This document shows, in pieces, positions 14,692 to 24,926 of a stretch of DNA of 64,000 nt. Below the pieces are notes generated by a model. It was not told the DNA's origin, did no database searches, and worked only from the letters and a program-made list of their open reading frames with translations. The stretch lies in assembly GCF_004916975.1 (NCBI RefSeq), contig NZ_STGQ01000002.1, positions 558,001 to 622,000 on the forward strand, given 5' to 3'. Each line of letters opens with the position of its first letter. Positions within the stretch are counted from its first letter, which is position 1. Source of the DNA: Paenibacillus dokdonensis (GTDB lineage Bacteria; Bacillota; Bacilli; Paenibacillales; Paenibacillaceae). The translations under genes were made by a program, and so were the position numbers.

Positions 14692-15972
14692 TTATCTGAT
14701 CGTCCGAATCTGACCGTTCGCCAGCTTCACGGCCCAGACAGGTGTCAGCTTCAGTCCCTTGGTCTCAAGCTCCGGCAGATAAGCCGGATAGAGATCCACA
14801 ATCGGAGACTCCTTGCTGAATGCTGCCAGCATCGCCTTCAGATCATCGCCGCCAGGCAGCTTTTTCATCTGTTTGGTCTGCTGTCCCATTTTCATATAGA
14901 TCAGGGAACGCTCGTAAGTAGAGACGTTGCCCTGCTGTAAATCCAGCTTCATCGTACCGTAATGGAAGTTCATCGTATCGAGAACCGGATAAGAGCCGTA
15001 ATACTGCTGGAACATAATCTGGCTTTGCTCCGTTCCGATGCCGGATAAGTCCAGCCGGTATACGCCATTCCAGCCGCCATGCTCATTCACAAAGTCTACT
15101 GCCGCCAAAATGTCTTTATCATCGCTGCTCTCCCCGGCCGGCGGAGCCGCCGGGTCCGTGTAGCTCATCCATTTCTGTTCCTGCCGTACCTGGAGACTGC
15201 GCTTAGAGTCTGTATATATCTCCGAGCCGTCCTTTTCCTGAATATACCGGGTAATGCCCGGATCAAAAAACAGGCTCTGCTGCATCTGTGCTACCGTATA
15301 CGAGCCGATCTCCAAATTCGCGTCCACCATGTCCACCGGCTTCTCCGGCAGATAATACGAGCCGTCCGCCTGCATGGCATACGGAATCCAGTTTTTGCCG
15401 AAGTCCACATGCTGCTGCACATCCTGCACGGTCAGATCGACCTTGCCAGCTTCATACACCACATCGCCTTCCGTGCTGAAGAACAGCGCATGCGCCTTCG
15501 AATCGCTTGGCGCGCTGTAGATCCAGATCCGGTTAATCCGCTCAGCTCCAAACAATGAATCGGGCTGAATCTGCATCACCCGCTGCAGCAATGACACCGG
15601 AATGCCGGAGCCAAAGGTCAGCTCAATACCGGGATTCTCGTTACGGATTTTATTCCAGTCCATATTTTCGACAGGCCGCCGCTGGAAGCCTTCGAAGCTG
15701 CGTCCCTTCAGACGGGTGTATATCAATTTATAGAACGTTGAATTCGGATAGAAAATGGTATGCTTGCCTTCGCCCATATGAATCAACATCTTATCCGGAT
15801 AGAGCAGGTTTTCCACTTTATCCTGCGGACCCATATTGTCTGTTTTGATATAGTTGTTCATCGCCTTGGCAGCCGTGTCGCTCCCCGGAAGGCGATAAAT
15901 GAGGTAATAGCTCTGAATCAGGCTACCCAAGACGAGCAGCAGCAGCATGAGAGACTTCATCCGTTCCTTCAT
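14692..15972 (-). CDS. walH: WalH (YycH), membrane regulator of WalK
   Basis: A 426-residue protein with an N-terminal membrane helix (LMLLLLVLGSLIQSYYLIY) and an extracytoplasmic YycH domain. Its start overlaps the walK stop by 4 nt, indicating translational coupling. The stop at 14692-14694 is followed in the +1 frame by a further acidic, coding-like tail ending at 14613, so the C-terminus may be affected by a frameshift. Confidence 0.9.
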   Translation of the reverse strand: MKERMKSLMLLLLVLGSLIQSYYLIYRLPGSDTAAKAMNNYIKTDNMGPQDKVENLLYPDKMLIHMGEGKHTIFYPNSTFYKLIYTRLKGRSFEGFQRRPVENMDWNKIRNENPGIELTFGSGIPVSLLQRVMQIQPDSLFGAERINRIWIYSAPSDSKAHALFFSTEGDVVYEAGKVDLTVQDVQQHVDFGKNWIPYAMQADGSYYLPEKPVDMVDANLEIGSYTVAQMQQSLFFDPGITRYIQEKDGSEIYTDSKRSLQVRQEQKWMSYTDPAAPPAGESSDDKDILAAVDFVNEHGGWNGVYRLDLSGIGTEQSQIMFQQYYGSYPVLDTMNFHYGTMKLDLQQGNVSTYERSLIYMKMGQQTKQMKKLPGGDDLKAMLAAFSKESPIVDLYPAYLPELETKGLKLTPVWAVKLANGQIRTIR

Positions 15973-17795
15973 GTTGCCACCCCCTTAACCTCAGCGAGCG
16001 GCAACGTAAACGTCACTTTGGTCCCCTGTCCGAGATCCGACTGGATCGAGATTGTACCGCTATGGGCAAGAACAATCTCCCGGGCGATGGACAGCCCGAG
16101 CCCGGTGCCGCCCATGCTGCGGGAACGCGCCTTGTCGACCCGGTAGAACCTCTCGAAAATCCGGTCGAGATCCTTTTTCGGAATCCCGATCCCCGTATCC
16201 TGTACGGAAATAGCCAGCATGTTCCCCGGCGCCTCGGCCGCTCCCATGGAGATCGTCCCGCCAGGCTGCGTATATTTCATCGCATTGGACACCAAATTGT
16301 CCAGTACCTGATCGATTTGATCGCGGTCACAAAGCGCCTTATGCAGTCCGGCTTCCACCTTGACCTCGGACCCGATGTCCTTCTGCTGCATTTGGAATGA
16401 GAACCGGTCCGCCACATCCTCCAGCATTTCAAGCACATCCGTCGGCTGTTTGCGTATCAAGGCTTCCTTGTTATCCAGCCGCGACAAATGCAGCAGATCC
16501 GTTACGAGCCGGATCATCCGGCCTGTCTCGTTCTGGATTACGCCTACAAACCTTGATGCCAGCGGCGGATCGTCGAGTGCACCGTCATCAAGGGCTTCAG
16601 TATAACTCTTGATGGTCGTGAGCGGCGTACGCAGCTCATGCGAGACGTTCGCCACGAATTCACGCCGCGACGCTTCGAGCTTCTCCTGCTCCGTCACATC
16701 CTGAAGTACGGCAATCGTACCTGTAATGCCAAATTCCCGGCGGTGGATCGGAGTAAACGTCACGCGAATCATATACGAATGCTCCTCTTCCGGATTCATC
16801 TGCAGCAGCATCGTCACGTACGTACCCTCCGTGAACGTCTGCGTCTGCTCTGCGCTGAGTCCCAGCACCCCCGCGATGCCACTGCCGGACAGTTCCTCTT
16901 CATCCACGCCCAGAATCGCACCTGCACGGCGGTTCATCAGAATAATCCGTCCCGCTTCATCCGTCGCAATCACGCCATCACTCATATTGGTGAGAATGGA
17001 TGCCAGCTTCTCCTTCTCTTCCTCATTTACAAGCAGTGCTTCCCGCAGACGGGTTGTCATATAGTTAAAGGCCTCGCTCAGCTGGCCGATTTCATCATTG
17101 CCAAAGACGGGCATTTTCTGGTCAAAATCCCCCTCCGCCACCGCTGTGGCATGCCGCGTCATTTCCTTGATCGGATGGGTAATCGTATGCGCGAGAATGA
17201 CTCCAAGCACAGCTGTCAGTCCCAGCGCCAGCAATATACCGGATATGAAAATATTGTTAACCCGCCCCATCGTCGTGTACAGCTCTTTCATCGAGGCGAC
17301 AATGTATACCGCACCGACAATTTTACCCTTGTTAAACACAGGCTTCGCCACGACCTTCTTGCGGACATTGTCCTCGTCAATGACGTATTCCTCGTTATCC
17401 TTGCTGCCCTGGAGCGCGCGGCTGACCACGGTTTGCGTATTTTTACGTCCCACATAGTCCATATGCGACTGATTGGATGTAATCAGCACCTTGCCGCTCG
17501 CATCCAGCACCTGAATCTCCGCTCCGTCCATGTTGAACAGATTGGTCACGATCGCTCCCAGACTTTCAACAGAATTGTTCTCTCCCGTATCGGCGGTGCT
17601 CTCCAGTTTTTCCGCGGCCAGTACGGACAGAAGCTCAGCTCTCTCCTGCAGGTCCTGCGTAAAATTTCGGGTCAGCGAGTTTTTCATGGCGCTCACGAAA
17701 TAAACGCCAATCAGCTGCATGGCGATCAGAATGAGCAGCACATAGATAATGATCAGCTTCGCCTGAATGGTGCGGAAAAAGGAGGTCCATTTCAT
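15969..17795 (-). CDS. walK: WalK (YycG) sensor histidine kinase
   Basis: A 608-residue essential cell-wall sensor kinase. Membrane helices near 12-32 and 183-203 flank an extracellular Cache-like domain. HAMP (about 205-257), PAS (about 262-370), HisKA with the phosphoacceptor in VANVSHELRTPL, and a HATPase domain with N, G1 (DTGIGIPKKDLDRIFERFYR) and G2 (GGTGLGLSI) boxes follow. It phosphorylates WalR in response to peptidoglycan status. It lies directly after walR with no gap. Confidence 0.97.
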   Translation of the reverse strand: MKWTSFFRTIQAKLIIIYVLLILIAMQLIGVYFVSAMKNSLTRNFTQDLQERAELLSVLAAEKLESTADTGENNSVESLGAIVTNLFNMDGAEIQVLDASGKVLITSNQSHMDYVGRKNTQTVVSRALQGSKDNEEYVIDEDNVRKKVVAKPVFNKGKIVGAVYIVASMKELYTTMGRVNNIFISGILLALGLTAVLGVILAHTITHPIKEMTRHATAVAEGDFDQKMPVFGNDEIGQLSEAFNYMTTRLREALLVNEEEKEKLASILTNMSDGVIATDEAGRIILMNRRAGAILGVDEEELSGSGIAGVLGLSAEQTQTFTEGTYVTMLLQMNPEEEHSYMIRVTFTPIHRREFGITGTIAVLQDVTEQEKLEASRREFVANVSHELRTPLTTIKSYTEALDDGALDDPPLASRFVGVIQNETGRMIRLVTDLLHLSRLDNKEALIRKQPTDVLEMLEDVADRFSFQMQQKDIGSEVKVEAGLHKALCDRDQIDQVLDNLVSNAMKYTQPGGTISMGAAEAPGNMLAISVQDTGIGIPKKDLDRIFERFYRVDKARSRSMGGTGLGLSIAREIVLAHSGTISIQSDLGQGTKVTFTLPLAEVKGVAT

Positions 17796-18548
17796 TTACA
17801 GGCCTCCGTTTTTGGGACTGCGCATCACATACCCAAGACCCCGGCGCGTCAAAATATACTCCGGCTTGCTCGGATTCTCCTCAATCTTCTCGCGCAGTCT
17901 CCGGATCGTGACGTCCACCGTACGGACATCCCCGAAATATTCAAAACCCCATACCGCTTGGAGCAAATGCTCCCTTGTCATCACTCTTCCGGCATTCTTC
18001 ACCAAATAATACACCAGCTCATACTCACGGTGCGTCAAATCCAGCGCCTCGCCGTCCTTGTACACCAAATACATATCCGTATCTATAAAAAGGTCAAACA
18101 GCTGAATGCCCTGCTTCTGCTCCTGCACGGCCACGGCAGCGGCTTCTGTGCCCGCCGTCTTCGTCTGGCGCCTCATATGCGCCTTCACCCGTGCAAGCAG
18201 CTCACGCGTGCTGAACGGCTTCGTGACGTAATCATCCGCGCCGAGCTCCAGACCCAATACCTTGTCGATCTCGCCATCCTTTGCGGTCAGCATGATAATC
18301 GGCATGTGCATGCCTTGGGCACGCAGTTCGCGGCATACATCCATCCCGTCCTTGCCCGGAAGCATCAAATCAAGCAGCATCAGGTCAGGCTGAATAGAGA
18401 TTGCCATCTCGACCGCGCTTACGCCGTCAAAGGTACAGATGACCTCATAACCCTCTTTTTCCAAATTAAACTTCAAAATATCGGCGATGGGCTGTTCATC
18501 ATCCACCACCAGAATCGTTCCCTGCATCCGCTCTTTCACCCCGTTCAT
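17796..18548 (-). CDS. walR: WalR (YycF) response regulator
   Basis: OmpR-family regulator: receiver domain (ILVVDDE acidic pocket, [13 protein letters not shown] phospho-Asp, LTAKD, KPFSTRE) and winged-helix DNA-binding domain ([11 protein letters not shown] end). It controls autolysins and cell-wall genes and is essential in Bacillales. The start is uncertain: ATG 18548 lies 16 nt from AGGAGG, while ATG 18527 gives the length typical of WalR but has only a weak GAAAGAG site. It has its own promoter region, insulated by a terminator from the upstream peptidase gene. Confidence 0.96.
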   Translation of the reverse strand: MNGVKERMQGTILVVDDEQPIADILKFNLEKEGYEVICTFDGVSAVEMAISIQPDLMLLDLMLPGKDGMDVCRELRAQGMHMPIIMLTAKDGEIDKVLGLELGADDYVTKPFSTRELLARVKAHMRRQTKTAGTEAAAVAVQEQKQGIQLFDLFIDTDMYLVYKDGEALDLTHREYELVYYLVKNAGRVMTREHLLQAVWGFEYFGDVRTVDVTIRRLREKIEENPSKPEYILTRRGLGYVMRSPKNGGL

Positions 18549-18644
18549 CGGAACTCGTACAGTCCTCCTATCATTTTACCATACCTCGCTTCGCGTCACA
18601 TCCTGTCCAAGCGCTTAAACACGGTTTATCTCATGCATTTGTTC

Positions 18645-18676
18645 AAAAAAAACACTGCCTCGGATAAGAGACAGTG
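18645..18676 (-). terminator. Intrinsic terminator of the M23 peptidase gene
   Basis: A 9-bp stem (18653-18661 with 18668-18676, one G-T pair) followed on the minus strand by eight T. It separates the peptidase gene from walRK. Confidence 0.9.
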
Positions 18677-18725
18677 CCCATCTATATCATCGTGTATGAT
18701 TGCTGAACGTGTTTGGAATAACTGA

Positions 18726-20285
18726 TTAATTCAAGTATTTCATCGGGTTTTGAATGGAGCTTCCCTTATGGATTTCAAAATGGAGATGGGTGCCGGTGGA
18801 ACGGCCGGTACTACCCATAATACCAATCTTGTCACCCTGGTTCACATGTGCTCCCGTATGTGTCGATATACTATTCAAATGCCCGTACAATGTTTCATAA
18901 CCATTGCTGTGGTTAATGATGATTGCATTGCCGTATCCGTTAATCTGTCCAGTGAATGTGACCGTGCCGTCATCCGCGGCTTTGATCGTCCGGTTGCCTG
19001 AAACGATGTCAATGCCTTTATGCGTCTTGCCCCAGCGCGAACCATAAGAGCTGGAGATGGTGGCGCCGCTGACCGGCCAGGCGAACTTGCCTGAGCCTTT
19101 GCCTGGAACCTTGGTTCCCTGCAGCACGACTTCTGTCAGCGAAGACTTCACCACAGTTTGGCCCACCCACTGCTCATCAACGACCTTACCATTTTGCTTC
19201 GTTACGACATAATTCATAACCTTGAGGCCTTCCTGGCCGGGACGGACCACCTTGCTCTTACCAGCCGGAAGCTCCTTGGACTTGCGAATCTCGATATCAG
19301 GTGCCGTCGCCACCTGCTCGGATACCTTTTCAACCGTCGTTACCGTAATTGGCGGCTTGGGAACCGTCAGCTTCAACTGATCGCCAATCTGCAGGTATTT
19401 TTCCTTAATCTGCGGATTGTTCGAAAAGATCTCCTTCTGGTTCACATGAAACTGACTGGAGATGGAGCTGATCGTATCGCCTTCCTCCACCGTATATACC
19501 AGAGGTGCGGCCTTACCCGTGATCAGCAGCTTGGCGGCCTCTTCAGCAGTCAAAACCTTGTTCGGGTCCGTTTCTACCGGAGCTGAGGTTACCTTCTGCT
19601 CGATGTGCACCGATTTCACTGCCGGGTTAGCGGCCATATTGGTAGGCTTGGCCGTACTACTGGCTGCAAGCTTCTTCATCGATGCATTATTTGCTCCCGG
19701 AGCGGCTGCAGTCTGCGGAGCGTACTTCTGCTTCACTTTCTCCAGCGCTGCGTTTATCGTAGCCTGATCCTTAACGATGCCAACAACCTTGCCGTCCACC
19801 TTCAGCTCCACGCCTTCTGCATAAGCCTTCAGCTTTTTACCAAGCTTGTCCATTGTGTTGAGTGTATCGGGCTCGGCCTTAAAGGCCTTTTCCAACTTGG
19901 TTGTAATGCCCTCCGTATGCAGCTCCATCGCCACATCCGGATACTTATCCTGATATTCCTGCCGTTTCTGGCTGAATAGTTTATCAATTCGTGCCGGATC
20001 ATCGATCGTTCCGACCTCTTCCCCATGTATGTAGACATGATAGTAAGGAACCGTCTTGGCGTCGACATATTGATTACCCGCGAATACCAGACCGACAATG
20101 ACCACAACTGCTCCAGTTGTACCTGCAATCCATTTCCGGGTAGCACTCCATCTGCGCCCTTTCGGCTCTGTGAGGGTAGAAGTGCTCATGCTGTCATCAT
20201 GTTCTTCGTGCCCGGAAGCCTGCACTGCCGATGTTGCCTCTGCCTGCTTCTCCTCCGTTTGGCGAAAACCCATAAAACCCTTCAT
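18726..20285 (-). CDS. Membrane-anchored M23 peptidase with LysM and G5 domains
   Basis: A 519-residue cell-wall hydrolase. One membrane helix near residues 47-70 anchors an extracellular chain: an unassigned region, LysM (YTVEEGDTISSISSQF, about 270-315), G5 (about 318-400) and a C-terminal LytM/M23 zinc endopeptidase with HKGIDI and HLHFE metal and catalytic motifs. It cleaves peptidoglycan cross-bridges and resembles the SpoIIQ/DacL-like and YycH-region endopeptidases of Paenibacillus. Position next to walRK suggests WalR control, but only a poorly spaced TGTTAA pair lies upstream. AAGGGAGAG precedes the ATG. Confidence 0.92.
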   Translation of the reverse strand: MKGFMGFRQTEEKQAEATSAVQASGHEEHDDSMSTSTLTEPKGRRWSATRKWIAGTTGAVVVIVGLVFAGNQYVDAKTVPYYHVYIHGEEVGTIDDPARIDKLFSQKRQEYQDKYPDVAMELHTEGITTKLEKAFKAEPDTLNTMDKLGKKLKAYAEGVELKVDGKVVGIVKDQATINAALEKVKQKYAPQTAAAPGANNASMKKLAASSTAKPTNMAANPAVKSVHIEQKVTSAPVETDPNKVLTAEEAAKLLITGKAAPLVYTVEEGDTISSISSQFHVNQKEIFSNNPQIKEKYLQIGDQLKLTVPKPPITVTTVEKVSEQVATAPDIEIRKSKELPAGKSKVVRPGQEGLKVMNYVVTKQNGKVVDEQWVGQTVVKSSLTEVVLQGTKVPGKGSGKFAWPVSGATISSSYGSRWGKTHKGIDIVSGNRTIKAADDGTVTFTGQINGYGNAIIINHSNGYETLYGHLNSISTHTGAHVNQGDKIGIMGSTGRSTGTHLHFEIHKGSSIQNPMKYLN

Positions 20286-20424
20286 AATACTCTCCCTTGT
20301 GCTTTGTATATCGGGCCATGGATTTTACAAATCCATAGACAAAAAGGTTAAAATTTTGATACCTTTTTACGCCCTTGTCTACTTTAACACAACGTAAGTT
20401 AACAATTCAACTCTATGTAATTAG

Positions 20425-20455
20425 CAAATAAACCCGCTCCATGAGCGGGTTTACG
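20425..20455 (-). terminator. Hairpin terminator downstream of the 20571 gene
   Basis: AACCCGCTC-cat-GAGCGGGTT (20431-20451), followed on the minus strand by TTATTT. It lies 120 nt after the preceding stop and upstream of the peptidase promoter. Confidence 0.7.
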
Positions 20456-20570
20456 GCATTATATGATCATTTCCGTTTATTTTTCACGGTGACAAAAAGA
20501 TAACAATTTTCGGCATAAGTGCCGTATTGTTCTGGAAATTCGATCACGGTCTAATGCGGCTGCTGAACCT

Positions 20571-21317
20571 CTATTCCTGCTCCAGCATCTGTTTCAGGAC
20601 ATTGTACTCTTCTGTGCTCAAATACTTGGCGATGGACTCCTCAATGGTTTGCAATTCCTGCTCGGTCAGCCCATCTTCCATTGCACTTGAGATTTTCTGC
20701 ATCTCGGTTTGCGGCAGCTTCGTCATGAGGATGTTAAAGATCTGCTCCTTCTCACTGCTTGTCAGCTCCTGCTTCTTCTTAACCACATCATCCGGGCTGA
20801 TCACGACCTGCTGATCCTGTGCGGATTGACTTCCTGCCGCGGACTCTCCCAGCAGTCCCTGGCCCATGACCGGCAGCGAATTGTCCGGTGCTTGCCCGTT
20901 TTCTGCAGAGCTTCCGTCGTCCGTACTACTGCTGCTGTTTGCGCTGCTGTCTGCAGGTTTTGTGTTTCCGCTGGTCGATGTGTCGCTGCTGGTTTTCCCC
21001 GTGCTGTCTCCTGTGAGAGATCCTGTTTCGCCGCTAGAACCCGGCGGGCTTGTTGCATCCTGATTTCCTGGGCTATTTGCGGTATTTTGAGAATCCTTCG
21101 TCTCTTTCGTCTTATCAGCGCTGCTTCCGCTCTTGAAGCCCAGCATTCCCTTCATCATACTACCCAAGCTAAGAGACTGCCCCTCAAGCTGTATATTAAA
21201 ACTTGATAGCAGGGATTGCACATAGCTGTTTACTATGGCTCCGGTCGTAAGTACGGTCAATCCGCTGATCAAAGCTACCGTAAGTACCATTTTGACCAGC
21301 CACCGTGTAATTTTCAT
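20571..21317 (-). CDS. Membrane-anchored hypothetical protein with Ser/Thr-rich linker
   Basis: A 248-residue protein with one N-terminal membrane helix (LVKMVLTVALISGLTVLTTGAIV), a 120-residue low-complexity Gly/Ser/Thr/Asp spacer (about 65-180) and a helical C-terminal domain rich in Glu and Lys (SSEKEQIFNILMTKLPQTEM...). The layout suggests an extracytoplasmic helical domain held off the membrane by a flexible stalk. No family recognised. GGAGGA about 7 nt before ATG 21317 decides the start. Located between purA and the M23 peptidase. Confidence 0.75.
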   Translation of the reverse strand: MKITRWLVKMVLTVALISGLTVLTTGAIVNSYVQSLLSSFNIQLEGQSLSLGSMMKGMLGFKSGSSADKTKETKDSQNTANSPGNQDATSPPGSSGETGSLTGDSTGKTSSDTSTSGNTKPADSSANSSSSTDDGSSAENGQAPDNSLPVMGQGLLGESAAGSQSAQDQQVVISPDDVVKKKQELTSSEKEQIFNILMTKLPQTEMQKISSAMEDGLTEQELQTIEESIAKYLSTEEYNVLKQMLEQE

Positions 21318-21431
21318 GCCGTCTTCCTCCTTCATGCCAACCATGCTGGATGATTGCTAGTACGGAAAGTCCGGAAACTTTCTATTACTAGAAGTATTGA
21401 CGGTTTATGGTAGCTTTTAATCCCCAGATAT

Positions 21432-21470
21432 AAAAAAAGCCCATCTGCCGGGCATTCCCGGCAAATGGAC
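21432..21470 (-). terminator. Intrinsic terminator of purA
   Basis: A long GC-rich stem (21439-21452 with 21457-21470) followed on the minus strand by seven T. Confidence 0.92.
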
Positions 21471-21484
21471 TCTGTTTCTCAAGC

Positions 21485-22789
<1,305 letters not shown>

Positions 22790-22984
22790 TTAGTACACCT
22801 CATTTTAATAATTCCTATGAATTTTGCACGAAAACCAGAAACTCTATGCATGCACGATGCAACTGGAGTTTCATTGCACTAATAATCCATGTCATAATGC
22901 CATTTACTGTTAGAAATTAATCTGGATTGGTCCATACACTCGGTATGAATCCATTATGAAATTGATTCCCAAAGCAGCATTACC

Positions 22985-23013
22985 AGTGTAACAGTCCGAA
23001 TTTTTAAAGTCAA
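22985..23013 (-). promoter_or_regulatory. Probable purA promoter
   Basis: Minus-strand TTGACT (23008-23013), a 17-nt spacer and TACACT (22985-22990). It implies an untranslated leader of about 210 nt before purA. No known riboswitch was recognised in that leader. Confidence 0.55.
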
Positions 23014-23056
23014 ATAAAAAACGAACAATCGCACATCCGTATGTGCAATTGTTCGG
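23011..23056 (-). terminator. dnaB terminator overlapping a PurBox-like palindrome
   Basis: A long inverted repeat (CGAACAAT at 23022-23029 and ATTGTTCG at 23048-23055, with further pairing inside) is followed on the minus strand by a T-rich run, making it a good terminator for dnaB. The CGAAC/GTTCG arms, 16-18 nt apart, also match the paired PurBox recognised by PurR in Bacillus, and the site lies immediately upstream of the probable purA -35 element. Confidence 0.7.
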
Positions 23057-23119
23057 AATTAGAACATGATATTTGCTTTTATCTTCACGGTAGACGCAAG
23101 GCATACCCAAATGCTCAGC

Positions 23120-24481
23120 TCACATGGCAAATGGTTCTGCGTGCGTCCTTTCGTAATTGACGAATTTATTAAAATTCTTAAGGAATACCAGCTCCACGGT
23201 ACCTACCGGGCCGTTACGCTGTTTCGCCATGATGATCTCGATAATGTTCTTCTTCTCCGTCTCCTGATTGTAATAATCATCGCGGTAGAGGAAGGCTACG
23301 ATATCGGCATCCTGCTCGATGGAACCCGATTCCCGAAGGTCGGACATCATCGGACGCTTGTCCTGACGCTGCTCCACACCCCGGCTGAGCTGAGATAGTG
23401 CAATAACCGGCACACTCAGCTCACGGGCTATTTGTTTTAGTGTACGCGAGATTTCAGATACCTCCTGCTGACGGTTCTCGCCAGCCTTGCCGCGTCCTTG
23501 AATGAGCTGCAGGTAGTCAATTACGATCATACCGAGGCCCTTTTCCTTTTTCAGACGGCGGCACTTGGCGCGGATATCCGCTACCGTTATACCCGGTGTA
23601 TCATCGATATAAATCTCAGCTTCAGCAAGCGAAGCAATGCCCATCGTCAGCTTGGCCCAATCATCATCGGTCTTAAAGTCACCCGTCCGCATAATATTCG
23701 CATCCAGATTGGCTTCGGCGCAGATCATACGGTTAACGAGCTGAGGCGCCGACATCTCGAGACTGAAGATCGCTACGGTCTCTTTGGCACGTACAGCAAC
23801 GTTCTGAGCAATATTAAGGGCGAATGCCGTTTTACCTACAGAAGGACGGGCAGCCACAATGATCAAATCTGATCGCTGAAATCCATTGGTCATCCTGTCC
23901 AAATCCACAAAGCCTGTTGGTATCCCCGTCGTGCTTCCGCTCTGCTGATGCAGAATCTCGACTCGATCGAATACCTCCATCAGAACGTCACGGATGGCGA
24001 CGAAGCCGCTGCCTGTCCGCCTGTTGGATATCTCGAGGATTTTACGTTCGGCATCACTGAGCATGCCGGATACATCTTCACCGCCGGTATAGCCTTCGCT
24101 GACAATCTGCGTGGCCGTACGGATCAATCGCCGCAGCATCGATTTCTCTTCGATGATCTGGGCATAATATTCCACGTTGGCCGCGGTCGGTACGGCATGT
24201 GCCAGCTTCGCAAGATAGCTGACCCCGCCGACATCCTCCAGCTGGCCCTTGTCCTGCAGCCGTGAAGTCAGGGTAATCAGATCGACTGGCTGATTCTCTT
24301 CTCCGAGCTGGATCATCGCTTCATAGATCAGCTGATGCGGCGCATCGTAGAAATCCTCCGGCTGCACCCGCTCCATCGCGGTGATCATGGCTTCACTCTG
24401 CAGCAGAATTGCACCTAGAACCGCCTGTTCCGCCTCCAGATTCTGCGGAGGAATCCGGTCGAAAAAGAGTTCTCCGCCCAT
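23120..24481 (-). CDS. dnaB: Replicative DNA helicase
   Basis: A 453-residue hexameric replication fork helicase (called DnaC in B. subtilis). The N-terminal helical domain (about 1-110) is followed by a RecA-like core with Walker A ARPSVGKTA, Walker B MIVIDYLQLI and the ALSQLSRGVE and SDLRESGSIEQDAD motifs. Preceded by rplI with a 1-nt gap; GGAGG lies 6 nt before the ATG. The rplI-dnaB-purA order is typical of Bacillales. Confidence 0.98.
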   Translation of the reverse strand: MGGELFFDRIPPQNLEAEQAVLGAILLQSEAMITAMERVQPEDFYDAPHQLIYEAMIQLGEENQPVDLITLTSRLQDKGQLEDVGGVSYLAKLAHAVPTAANVEYYAQIIEEKSMLRRLIRTATQIVSEGYTGGEDVSGMLSDAERKILEISNRRTGSGFVAIRDVLMEVFDRVEILHQQSGSTTGIPTGFVDLDRMTNGFQRSDLIIVAARPSVGKTAFALNIAQNVAVRAKETVAIFSLEMSAPQLVNRMICAEANLDANIMRTGDFKTDDDWAKLTMGIASLAEAEIYIDDTPGITVADIRAKCRRLKKEKGLGMIVIDYLQLIQGRGKAGENRQQEVSEISRTLKQIARELSVPVIALSQLSRGVEQRQDKRPMMSDLRESGSIEQDADIVAFLYRDDYYNQETEKKNIIEIIMAKQRNGPVGTVELVFLKNFNKFVNYERTHAEPFAM

Positions 24482-24482
24482 C

Positions 24483-24926
24483 TTATTCCTCCGTAACCTG
24501 AACCTTAAGCGTTGCCTTTACTTCAGGATGCAGCTTAACTGTCATCTGGGTCACACCCAGGTGGCGAATAGGTTCTTCCAGTTCAATTTTGCGTTTGTCG
24601 ATTTTCACATTCAGCGCCACGAGTGCTTCGGCGATCTGCTTGCTGGTAATGGCTCCGAACAATCTTCCGCCTTCACCGGCTTTGGCTTTCAGCTGAATCA
24701 TCATATCCTCCAGCTTTTTGCCTAGCTGCTGAGCGTCTTCCTTCTCCTGATCTTTACGTTTCTGCTCCGCTGCAGTTTGGTTTTCCAGTGTTTTCATATT
24801 TCCATCCGTTGCCAGGCGGGCGAGACCACGCGGCAGCAGAAAATTACCTGCATATCCTTCAGAAACCTCTTTAATTTCTCCCTTTTTACCTTGACCCTTA
24901 ACATCTTTCAAAAAAATTACTTTCAT
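24483..24926 (-). CDS. rplI: 50S ribosomal protein L9
   Basis: 147 residues, the full length of bL9. It has the N-terminal RNA-binding domain with the signature [20 protein letters not shown], a long connecting helix (about 42-75) and a C-terminal domain. Its start overlaps the gdpP stop by 4 nt. Confidence 0.98.
   Translation of the reverse strand: MKVIFLKDVKGQGKKGEIKEVSEGYAGNFLLPRGLARLATDGNMKTLENQTAAEQKRKDQEKEDAQQLGKKLEDMMIQLKAKAGEGGRLFGAITSKQIAEALVALNVKIDKRKIELEEPIRHLGVTQMTVKLHPEVKATLKVQVTEE

Noticed and set aside
16638-18725. A 695-codon plus-strand frame opposite walK and walR
   Set aside because: It is antisense to two well-supported essential genes, rich in His/Arg/Gln as antisense frames are, and lacks a ribosome binding site.
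20360-20410. WalR box upstream of the M23 peptidase
   Set aside because: Two TGTTAA half-sites occur on the minus strand but are 9 nt apart, not the 5 nt of the WalR consensus, so a WalR operator is not claimed.
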